Shown piece after piece: positions 25,802 to 32,315 of a stretch of DNA of 51,544 bases (its first letter is position 1; each line of letters starts with the position of its first letter). The stretch comes from Bacillota bacterium (GTDB taxonomy: Bacteria > Bacillota > Clostridia > Lachnospirales > Lachnospiraceae): assembly GCA_023392615.1 (NCBI GenBank), contig JAEVYT010000022.1, positions 1-51,544 of the forward strand, in the 5' to 3' direction. Under the pieces are notes generated by a model that had not been told where the DNA came from, did no database searches, and saw only the letters and a program-made list of their open reading frames with translations. Position numbers and translations under genes: made by a program.

Positions 25802-25830
25802 ATGATACAATGCTTTTTTTGTAATTGCAA
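25802..25830 (-). promoter_or_regulatory. Sigma-A promoter of the phosphoglucomutase gene
   Basis: TATCAT at 25802-25807 and TTGCAA at 25825-25830 on the minus strand with a 17-nt spacer. It gives a ~110-nt leader. No riboswitch was recognised. Confidence 0.6.
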
Positions 25831-25948
25831 TGGTTTTTGGTTAGGAAAGATTTAATTTAGTTTCTATACTAATAGATGCATAAACATCTCAAATAAAACC
25901 GAAAACTTCTCCGGTAATTGAAGTCATATATCTTACTACGATTTATTC

Positions 25949-26281
25949 TCAATGTACCTGTTTATTAACTTCAACCCACTGTCCATACTTCAACGTAAGT
26001 CCAATCAAAAAATTTACGACCCAAATTAGAATTAAAAATACAAGGATTGATACAACAAATGTATTCCCAAGAACTTTTATATGAACCGTTGTAGATACCA
26101 CATAAGCAAATGAGTAGCCAATCATAATTACACACAAATAAATCATTCGCCAGAACAAACTTAATTTTATACTACAACCACAGTTATCACAGGGTAAACT
26201 GCGAAAAAACGGTTGAGGTAACCGAAAGCTATAATCTACGTTGTACTTATGTTTACATTCTTCCTTTTCATGCATTATCAT
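25949..26281 (-). CDS. Small membrane protein with a Cys/His N-terminal motif
   Basis: 110 residues. The N terminus carries Cys9, His11, Cys31 and Cys34 (CKH then CDNC), about 20 residues apart. This spacing recalls the small clostridial and bacillar 'cxxc-20-cxxc' proteins, though the first pair is degenerate. Two membrane spans follow at about 45-65 and 73-95 (VVSILVFLILIWVVNFLIGL). ATG follows AAAGGAGAGAGA, so it is likely expressed. Function is unknown; a metal-binding membrane protein is the most that can be said. Confidence 0.65.
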   Translation of the reverse strand: MIMHEKEECKHKYNVDYSFRLPQPFFRSLPCDNCGCSIKLSLFWRMIYLCVIMIGYSFAYVVSTTVHIKVLGNTFVVSILVFLILIWVVNFLIGLTLKYGQWVEVNKQVH

Positions 26282-26428
26282 TCTCTCTCCTTTGCACTAC
26301 AACTTATCGTATTCCATATTTATACAATTATATAGTAACTAACATTAATTTTCAAGAGGTTTGTATCAGTGGCCTAAGTTATGGAACTTACTTCATCTTT
26401 TCTATCAATCCAATATTTTTACTAAAAG

Positions 26429-26530
26429 AAAAAGAGCCTTTCTCTTTGGTATCATCCCCTGGACCAGTGGGCTTGACTAATCATCAAGCTTACTTCATGG
26501 AGATCATATCATTAAGCAAAGACTCTTTTA
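26429..26530 (-). terminator. Structured terminator region of the GntR-ABC operon
   Basis: Just past the permease stop, the minus strand has a ~100-nt segment whose ends (near 26431-26447 and 26515-26530) are imperfect complements. The inner part has hairpins, including CTTGA/TCAAG and CCCTGG/CCAGTGGG. The distal hairpin AAAGAG-CCTTT-CTCTTT (26431-26447) is followed by a T-rich tract and is the likely terminator. Confidence 0.55.
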
Positions 26531-26540
26531 ACGATATTAT

Positions 26541-28301
26541 TTAATTTTTAAAATAATCATAACCATTTTCTTTTAAAAATGCGATTGACTTAGTGAAAGT
26601 TGGATAAACATAATATCCATTATATCTATTTGTTTTTCCTATTGTCACATTAAAGTTACCAACCGGTTTATCTTTTTTATATTGATCATACGAAAGGTTA
26701 CTTAACTCTTCTTTATAGATATCTAAAAATCGATGTACCTTGTCACCAGTTAAAGTCAAACTTGTTGTAAGTCCATCACTCGTTTCCATCGCTTCACCTA
26801 CATTAACAGTTATTATATCTACATCCGAGTACTTCATTTTAAATATTGGATAATGAGCAGCTTTAAACTCTTTATTTTGATACAAAGCTTTAACCAAGGT
26901 ATTATCCTCTAAATCGAAATGATAGCTACGATACATAAATCTTCCGTCTTTAAGATTGTACCTTACAACCATATAATTACTGCCCACATTATACGAATTA
27001 TTCGCCTCATTTTTTACTGCTTGCTTACACAAAGAGTAAACATCAGAGATATCACTATGAATTGGCTGTTTCAAATGGTAATCAACCGGATCAATATATA
27101 CCTCATTTGTTCCACTATAATCAAAATATTGCATATCATCCAACATAAAATCATAATAGACACCAATACTTTTTATACTACTCTCTTTTGGTATATATTC
27201 GTCATAACTGAACGGGTCCAAACGAAAATAACCAACAATTGCAAATGTAATCAGTGCACAGACTAAAAATTGTCTCTTATGATGAAATGCACTTCTAATA
27301 TCGGAATTAAATATCACTTGAATAATTGCATAGATAATAACCATTGAGAAAACTATTCCAAACATTAACCAGGCGTCGTGATTATATGATACTGCCTCTT
27401 TCAAAATCATACCACTTACTAGCGATAATGGTATTACCAATAAGAATTTAATAATCGGTTTTGATATCTCAAATGCCATTGATTTTCCAGCCGCCTCTGA
27501 CGGTCGCTTTTTGAATATAAACACAGCAAGGCCAATCAGTACAATTGTTATAAATAGATGAATACCTAATGTAGCTAGATAAGTGTTACCTATTTGATAT
27601 GAATTAACAGTATGATAATAACACTGTATTGGCGATAACATTGCTACCTTTTCATTTAACCCATCTATAGAATAATACGTACTAAAATAGGTCGAGTAAT
27701 ACATCTCCTTCACCATTGATAATATATAGCCATATGACATGAATACAATCGTCCCTAAAAAGCTGGTCCAAATATTACCGGTGAGCATCACTGCAATAAT
27801 CGTTACCGTATAGATCATACAATAATACAGTGAGTTTATCATCAAACCCTGAAGTGTAATGCTAAAAACCTCCATTGTAACAAGCCTATTTAACATTCCA
27901 ATCCCTAATGTGAGCAAAATATTGATTACGAAAGGAATTAGAAATAATAATAGCCCATTGATGTAATTCGCTGCAAAAAGCATCTCTCTTTTCACCGGCA
28001 AACTATGATACAGGTCCACTTTTTTCTTAGAATGGAGATAGAAAAAAGTACTTAATCCACATACAATAGCACAGATCATTATCAAAGTAATAATGCTTCT
28101 ATTCTCAGGCCCGAGATGAACTTTCATAACCTCAATTTGTTGCGCAGAAGTTTCACCCATAAATCTATTTTGTAAACGGAGAGCCCCCACTACTGGGTAC
28201 AACAGAAAAAGAAAGATGGAAAACAATGAAATTGTCCATAGTCTTCTTTTCAAATCTTCCTTTAATAATTTAAAAAATAAGTTTCTTGATGTCATAACCA
28301 A
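26541..28301 (-). CDS. ABC transporter permease, ABC-2 type
   Basis: 586 residues. Six or more membrane spans lie in the N-terminal 300 residues (for example LWTISLFSIFLFLLYPVVG at about 21-39) and two further near 290-350. A large C-terminal extracytoplasmic domain follows (about 355-586, with DYHLKQPIHSDISDVYSLC). This layout fits the bacitracin/lantibiotic-type or YtrC/D-like exporter permeases. The start overlaps the end of the ATPase gene by 32 nt, so the two are co-translated. The substrate is unknown; an envelope-active peptide or cell-wall precursor is an inference from the GntR partner. Confidence 0.85.
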   Translation of the reverse strand: MVMTSRNLFFKLLKEDLKRRLWTISLFSIFLFLLYPVVGALRLQNRFMGETSAQQIEVMKVHLGPENRSIITLIMICAIVCGLSTFFYLHSKKKVDLYHSLPVKREMLFAANYINGLLLFLIPFVINILLTLGIGMLNRLVTMEVFSITLQGLMINSLYYCMIYTVTIIAVMLTGNIWTSFLGTIVFMSYGYILSMVKEMYYSTYFSTYYSIDGLNEKVAMLSPIQCYYHTVNSYQIGNTYLATLGIHLFITIVLIGLAVFIFKKRPSEAAGKSMAFEISKPIIKFLLVIPLSLVSGMILKEAVSYNHDAWLMFGIVFSMVIIYAIIQVIFNSDIRSAFHHKRQFLVCALITFAIVGYFRLDPFSYDEYIPKESSIKSIGVYYDFMLDDMQYFDYSGTNEVYIDPVDYHLKQPIHSDISDVYSLCKQAVKNEANNSYNVGSNYMVVRYNLKDGRFMYRSYHFDLEDNTLVKALYQNKEFKAAHYPIFKMKYSDVDIITVNVGEAMETSDGLTTSLTLTGDKVHRFLDIYKEELSNLSYDQYKKDKPVGNFNVTIGKTNRYNGYYVYPTFTKSIAFLKENGYDYFKN

Positions 28302-29172
28302 TCACCTCCGTTTCACTAACAAATATTTCTTCCAAAGACAAAGGAATAATCTCTGAAAATACCGGATCTACGGATTTGATCTGTTTCTCTACCATCTCCT
28401 GTGTGCCTCGTATTGTAAATGTATTCAGAGACCCTCTCTTTTCTTTATGAATTACCTCCAAGCCGTCTAGGGCCTTATCAATATCCTCTTCCTGCTTGAA
28501 TACACACTGAACTTTGTGAATATTTAGCTTCATATCATATAATTCTTTAGATAATAAAACACCGCCCTTATGCAACAAACCAACATGATCACAGATATCC
28601 TCTAATTCTCTAAGATTGTGTGATGCGATGATAATTGTCATATCACGCTCGGTCATCTCTTTAGCAAAAATACTCTTAACCGCCTGACGTACTACTGGGT
28701 CAAGCCCATCAAAGGTCTCATCACAAAACAAATATTTTGTCGTAGCACAGATACCACATATGATGGATAATTGCTTTTTCATACCTTTTGAAAAAGTATT
28801 TACTTTTCGGTTTTTATCCAAATCAAACTTTTCTAGTAATTTATCAAAACGTTCTCCATTAAAGTTCGGGTAAATACTTTGATAAAAAGCCTTTAAATCC
28901 TTTGGTCGTGAATTTGTAAAATAATATTGCTCATCCGATATATAAAAGAATAGTTCCTTTGCCTTTGTATTCTCATAAACATCCATACCATCCACTCGGA
29001 TCGTGCCTTTATCACTCTTTAATATTCCACATAACATTCTGATGAATGTACTTTTTCCTGCCCCATTCGTTCCGATAAGCCCAAATACGTTGCCTTCTTT
29101 GATCGTTATTGATATTCCATCAACCGCCTTGATCTTATCAAACTGTTTGCTAACCTGAACAGCTTCAATCAT
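28270..29172 (-). CDS. ABC transporter ATP-binding protein
   Basis: 300 residues from ATG 29170-29172, 7 nt after GGGGAGGAG. Walker A GTNGAGKST is at 34-42. The signature loop is FSKGMKKQ at 127-134 (in place of LSGGQ), Walker B is YLFCDE with Glu152, and the H-loop is IASHNLRELED. The C-terminal ~80 residues are the regulatory extension common to export ATPases. The gene start overlaps the GntR gene by 8 nt and its end overlaps the permease gene, forming a tight three-gene unit. Confidence 0.93.
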   Translation of the reverse strand: MIEAVQVSKQFDKIKAVDGISITIKEGNVFGLIGTNGAGKSTFIRMLCGILKSDKGTIRVDGMDVYENTKAKELFFYISDEQYYFTNSRPKDLKAFYQSIYPNFNGERFDKLLEKFDLDKNRKVNTFSKGMKKQLSIICGICATTKYLFCDETFDGLDPVVRQAVKSIFAKEMTERDMTIIIASHNLRELEDICDHVGLLHKGGVLLSKELYDMKLNIHKVQCVFKQEEDIDKALDGLEVIHKEKRGSLNTFTIRGTQEMVEKQIKSVDPVFSEIIPLSLEEIFVSETEVIGYDIKKLIF

Positions 29173-29542
29173 CTTTTTTCTCCTCCCCATAGCAGTTTCT
29201 TATTACCTCGACTATTTCTTCTTCCGTAATAAATAAAAGTTTTGCTTCCTCCACTAATTTCTTAATTTCTTTCATAACCTCTTCCTTCTTCCCCTGTAAA
29301 AGTGCTTCGTTCCTCGCTATGAAACTTCCTTTTCCCTTTACCGAATAAATAAACCCTTCATGTTCCAACTCGGTATAAGCTCTCTGAATCGTGTTTGGAT
29401 TAATCGACAACTCCATCGCTAAAGTTCGAACGGAAGGCAGTTGACTGTCCACTTCTAGGATCCCCTTTAGTATCATCTCCTTATAGCGATCCACGATCTG
29501 CTCATATATCGGTCTTCGATCCTTATAATCTAAAATTATCAA
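29165..29542 (-). CDS. GntR-family regulator, YtrA type
   Basis: 125 residues, the short form typical of the YtrA subfamily that controls ABC exporters. The winged helix is at about 9-76 (RPIYEQIVDRYKEMILKGIL, then LSINPNTIQRAYTELEHEGFI), and only a short helical C-terminal dimerisation tail follows. The preferred start is TTG at 29540-29542, just after GAAAGGGATCAAA; the open frame extends further but crosses the binding site. It lies first in the operon, with a perfect palindrome overlapping its promoter, so negative autoregulation is likely. Confidence 0.9.
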   Translation of the reverse strand: MIILDYKDRRPIYEQIVDRYKEMILKGILEVDSQLPSVRTLAMELSINPNTIQRAYTELEHEGFIYSVKGKGSFIARNEALLQGKKEEVMKEIKKLVEEAKLLFITEEEIVEVIRNCYGEEKKDD

Positions 29543-29572
29543 TTTGATCCCTTTCTTTCTTTTTATTTGCCG

Positions 29573-29607
29573 TACTAACTGTATTAACAATATTAATACA
29601 GTTAGTA
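29573..29607 (-). promoter_or_regulatory. Perfect 15-bp palindromic operator for the GntR regulator
   Basis: TACTAACTGTATTAA (29573-29587), a 5-nt spacer CAATA, then the exact complement (29593-29607). The right arm overlaps the -10 box at 29604-29609. Placement and symmetry suit repression by a dimeric YtrA-type regulator, relieved by an envelope signal. Confidence 0.85.
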
Positions 29608-29632
29608 TACATTAATATACAGTAATTGTCAA
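29604..29632 (-). promoter_or_regulatory. Consensus promoter of the GntR-ABC operon
   Basis: Perfect TTGACA (29627-29632), 17 nt, TATACT (29604-29609) on the minus strand. Such a strong promoter under a perfect operator points to a tightly repressed, highly inducible operon. Confidence 0.88.
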
Positions 29633-29684
29633 ATAAATATTAGTATTTAAAAATTGCATGCTTATCATTCCCATATAGTCAATC

Positions 29685-29720
29685 ATGAAAAAAGAGAGGT
29701 AACATCCTCTCTTTTTTCAT
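29685..29720 (-). terminator. Perfect 15-bp hairpin terminator
   Basis: Arms 29685-29699 and 29706-29720 are exact complements with a 6-nt loop. The run of T residues forms part of the stem. It lies downstream of the broken carbamoyltransferase gene and would end the XRE regulator transcript; it may act on both strands. Confidence 0.8.
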
Positions 29721-29800
29721 ATCGATTCTATGTATACTTATTAGGTTATAAATTCTATCTATCCTCTCAAGTTATATCATAATTGCTTGCTAAGTTCCAG

Positions 29801-30016
29801 TTATGACTTTTTAAAATCATAACCTACAAAGGTTATTCTTGTCCGAATACTGGTTTCAGGAAAAAACAGTATCACTGCTTTACCTTTCAGAAAATCAATA
29901 AATTTCCCTTTTTTAATATCATCCGCTATTTGAAATACTCTAGCGATATCCTTCTTTGTATAGTCACTTATCCTGATTAGATTTCTCATACTTCCTACTA
30001 GTTCACTTACACTCAT
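29801..30016 (-). pseudogene. Truncated carbamoyltransferase (N-terminal fragment)
   Basis: The 71-codon frame encodes residues like MRNLIRISDYTKKDIARVFQ followed by KGKAVILFFPETSIRTRITF. This is the N terminus of an ornithine/aspartate-type carbamoyltransferase, including the carbamoyl-phosphate loop (here SIRTR). A normal enzyme is about 300 residues. Here the frame ends eight codons after RTRITF with unrelated residues (VGYDFKKS). No further parts are found before the terminator. The start abuts the XRE gene stop (TGAATG). It is a decayed remnant, unlikely to be active. Confidence 0.75.
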
Positions 30017-31234
30017 TCAAATACACTCATTCTTCTGGAAACTTTTTGAATCTATCAACCATCTTTTTAGGATATGATAGCCTAACAATGATACCAAGAA
30101 AATAATAAAAGGAATATATATGCGATCCCAATCAAAATACTTTGCCAAAATCATCATCTTTCCACTCGAATTATATTCATAGCTATAACCATATAGTGAA
30201 GACATATACCCTAACGATATAAATATACCAAGATTTCTTAGAGCAGTAATAACTACTAAACGATAATGTGCTCTGTTAATTACTATACAGATCACAACAC
30301 AGAATGGGAATATCACAAGCATAATTATTCCCCCAACTCTAAAATCTTGTATATTAAAACTCAATATGAATATACTCATCAGCCATATTCCATGTAAAAC
30401 ATTAAGCAGAATTGCTTCTTTCTCAATTCGAAAAACATACTGCAGCTTAAGCAACTTGCGTGTTTGCCCCAAAAAAAGTTTCTCCAAATAAATAGAAGCA
30501 CACCAATAAACAGCAAATGCACCCACCAGCAAAAGTATAAAATAATTCAGATAAGAATCTATTGTAATAACGCTTTTTTCATAATATGCATCCCTTATTA
30601 ACAAAATCGGAAGCCCCAATACAACCACACATATATTTATGTATATTGCTCTAAAAGCATATCGATATCTTATTCTTATTGCTTGTTTTTGAAGCGTTTC
30701 TTCCACAGAATTAAATATTTCATTCCCAACCAATCGGTCATTCAACTTGGATACAGAGATTACGATTAATACCAAACTGACAACAACACTGATAAGCATA
30801 ACACAAAAACCAATAGCTGGTTTGTAAAAGCCATAGGATATACCAAATAATAGGATCATTCCGATAATTGAAATTGCACTTGCGATCCACATGTTAGATT
30901 TATAATGGTATAGTACATTCTTGATTAATAACTTTGCCTGCTTATCTACTTTCCCTGAAGTCATTTTCGCTGTTTCTTCGTTTGTCTTTGTATTTTCAGT
31001 TTTCTCTGCATGGCTATATTCAATTATACGTTCCCCTTTTAAAAGTTCATCACAACTAACCCCAAAAAGCTCTGCTATTACCGGTATTAGCATCAAGTCA
31101 GGGGCACACTCTTCCCGTTCCCAACGACTTATTGTTTTATTTGATACATTAAGAATATCCGCCAATTCCTGTTGTGTCATTCCTTTTGCTTTTCGAAGGA
31201 CTGCAATAAAAGCCCCGATTGTTTTCTTCTCCAT
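30017..31234 (-). CDS. XRE-family regulator with a multi-span membrane domain
   Basis: 405 residues from ATG 31232-31234, which follows GGGAGGCATAT. The helix-turn-helix is at about 6-66 (IGAFIAVLRKAKGMTQQELA, NVSNKTISRWEREECAPDL). A Lys/Glu-rich linker then leads to about eight membrane spans (for example MWIASAISIIGMILLFGISY near 116-135). This makes it a membrane-tethered DNA-binding protein, common in Clostridia. It likely acts on nearby genes and itself; a symmetric site lies in its promoter region. The ligand or signal is unknown. Confidence 0.88.
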   Translation of the reverse strand: MEKKTIGAFIAVLRKAKGMTQQELADILNVSNKTISRWEREECAPDLMLIPVIAELFGVSCDELLKGERIIEYSHAEKTENTKTNEETAKMTSGKVDKQAKLLIKNVLYHYKSNMWIASAISIIGMILLFGISYGFYKPAIGFCVMLISVVVSLVLIVISVSKLNDRLVGNEIFNSVEETLQKQAIRIRYRYAFRAIYINICVVVLGLPILLIRDAYYEKSVITIDSYLNYFILLLVGAFAVYWCASIYLEKLFLGQTRKLLKLQYVFRIEKEAILLNVLHGIWLMSIFILSFNIQDFRVGGIIMLVIFPFCVVICIVINRAHYRLVVITALRNLGIFISLGYMSSLYGYSYEYNSSGKMMILAKYFDWDRIYIPFIIFLVSLLGYHILKRWLIDSKSFQKNECI

Positions 31235-31292
31235 ATATGCCTCCCAGGTTAGAATTTTTTTCATAATCAAATTCTAATAAAACGTCAATTAA

Positions 31293-31335
31293 AATTATAC
31301 CTCATAAAACGAAAATGATTCTCGGATACCGAGAA
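31293..31335. promoter_or_regulatory. XRE gene -10 box and 8-bp inverted repeat operator
   Basis: ATTCTCGG (31317-31324), a 3-nt spacer, then CCGAGAAT (31328-31335): a compact palindrome of the size XRE dimers bind. A TATAAT for the XRE gene is at 31293-31298 on the minus strand, placing the palindrome at its -35 region. It is also upstream of the divergent small ORF. Confidence 0.65.
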
Positions 31336-31381
31336 TGCGTAAATAATATACACATTTTAACATTTGAAAAGGAGATAAACA

Positions 31382-31480
31382 ATGATAACCAACAAAAAAC
31401 CATATAAATTCCTTTATTTGCTGCTATTTCCTATTGATTTCATTACCATACCAATATATAATGTTTTTGTCGTTAACTAA
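31382..31480 (+). CDS. Small hydrophobic peptide, 32 residues
   Basis: A short frame with an excellent ribosome binding site (AAAAGGAGATAAACA before ATG). It encodes MITNKKPYKF followed by a hydrophobic stretch (LYLLLFPIDFITIPIYNVFV). One membrane-inserted helix is plausible, interrupted by prolines. It is divergent from the XRE membrane regulator and shares the palindromic site, so it may be its target or partner. It could instead be the start of a decayed membrane-protein gene. Its 3' half overlaps the promoter of the guanidine riboswitch. Confidence 0.45.
   Translation: MITNKKPYKFLYLLLFPIDFITIPIYNVFVVN
31434..31462 (+). promoter_or_regulatory. Promoter of the guanidine-I riboswitch transcript
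   Basis: TTGATT (31434-31439), 17 nt, perfect TATAAT (31457-31462). Transcription would start near 31469, about 40 nt before the aptamer. Confidence 0.7.
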
Positions 31481-31510
31481 AGATTTAGTGATTAATTTAA
31501 TAATATGTTT

Positions 31511-31597
31511 TCTAGGGTTCCGCAGTATTACTGGTCCGTGACCGAGAGAAAACTCATAGCGTTACGCTATGTCACGGAAGGACAAAAGCCTGGGAGA
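31511..31597 (+). ncRNA. Guanidine-I (ykkC) riboswitch aptamer
   Basis: The conserved blocks appear in order: CTAGGGTTCCG at 31512-31522, CTGGTCCGTGACCGAGAGA from about 31531, then ACGGAAGGACAAAAGCCTGG and GAGA near 31574-31596. These match the ykkC class that binds guanidinium. A terminator overlaps its 3' end (31587-31626), so ligand binding would prevent termination and switch on the SMR exporter downstream, the classic target of this riboswitch. Confidence 0.92.
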
Positions 31598-31626
31598 TAT
31601 CGATATGATATCCTCAGGCTCTTTTT
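31587..31626 (+). terminator. Riboswitch-controlled terminator
   Basis: GCCTGGGAGATATC pairs with GATATCCTCAGGC around a short loop (31588-31619), followed by CTTTTT. The left arm reuses the last conserved block of the aptamer, so the two structures exclude each other. Confidence 0.88.
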
Positions 31627-31772
31627 ATTTCTATATAAAATATTCCTTAACCTATCAAGTTTTTGAATCCTAGATTCACTATCATTCCGTGAAAGAAGTA
31701 TACTTTGCTCTAAACTCATGTATGCGTATCGTAAGAAAAATAGCGACAATATAAAATGAGGAGGTGATATGA

Positions 31773-32090
31773 ATGGCTTGGATCTATCTTGTCATAGCGG
31801 GTATATTCGAAACAGTTTGGGCAATCGGATTAAAATACTCAAACGGCTTTACAAAGCCAGTAGCATCCGGCGTCACCATAGTAGGCATGTTGATTAGCTT
31901 CTATCTATTGGCACTAGCAACTAAGAATTTACCAATTGGTACCGCTTATGCAATATGGACTGGAATTGGTGTTCTGGGTACGGTTATACTAGGTATCTTT
32001 CTATTAGGGGAATCCATCAATCCATCCCGAATGTTCTTCTTATTCTTGATACTATCAGGAATTATCGGGTTGAAATTAACTTCAGTTTAA
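31773..32090 (+). CDS. gdx: Guanidinium exporter, SMR family (SugE/Gdx)
   Basis: 105 residues and four membrane spans, the size of a small multidrug resistance subunit. The essential Glu13 in the first span (AGIFETVWAIGLKYS) and the GTAYAIWTGIGVLGTVILG signature of the Gdx branch are present. Gdx proteins form antiparallel dimers that exchange guanidinium for protons. The perfect ribosome binding site GAGGAGGTGAT precedes ATG by 6 nt. Control by the upstream guanidine-I riboswitch supports this substrate over quaternary ammonium drugs. The 146 nt between terminator and gene hold nothing else recognisable. Confidence 0.93.
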   Translation: MAWIYLVIAGIFETVWAIGLKYSNGFTKPVASGVTIVGMLISFYLLALATKNLPIGTAYAIWTGIGVLGTVILGIFLLGESINPSRMFFLFLILSGIIGLKLTSV

Positions 32091-32247
32091 CAACAAGAAC
32101 ACTATCATTCTGAGTATGCACTTCTATATGCAAAATATACAATACTTATGTATGCATAGCAATCTTAGGAACACCAATCTCAGATGATTTTATTTCTATC
32201 GTTCTTTCTAACCCTATCTCACTACCAAATCAATACTTCTATAGAAC

Positions 32248-32294
32248 AAAAAAGGTTATACCGCAAGTTACAAAACCTGCGGTATAACCTTTTT
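32248..32294. terminator. Bidirectional terminator between gdx and rpoC
   Basis: Perfect 12-bp stem (32254-32265 and 32278-32289, GGTTATACCGCA arm) flanked by A6 on the left and T5 on the right. It works for rpoC on the minus strand and gdx on the plus strand. Confidence 0.9.
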
Positions 32295-32315
32295 CTCTAT
32301 CACTTTATCTGTATT

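Noticed and set aside
31567..31749. 60-codon minus-strand frame over the riboswitch
   Set aside because: It is antisense to the guanidine-I aptamer, terminator and leader. No binding site.
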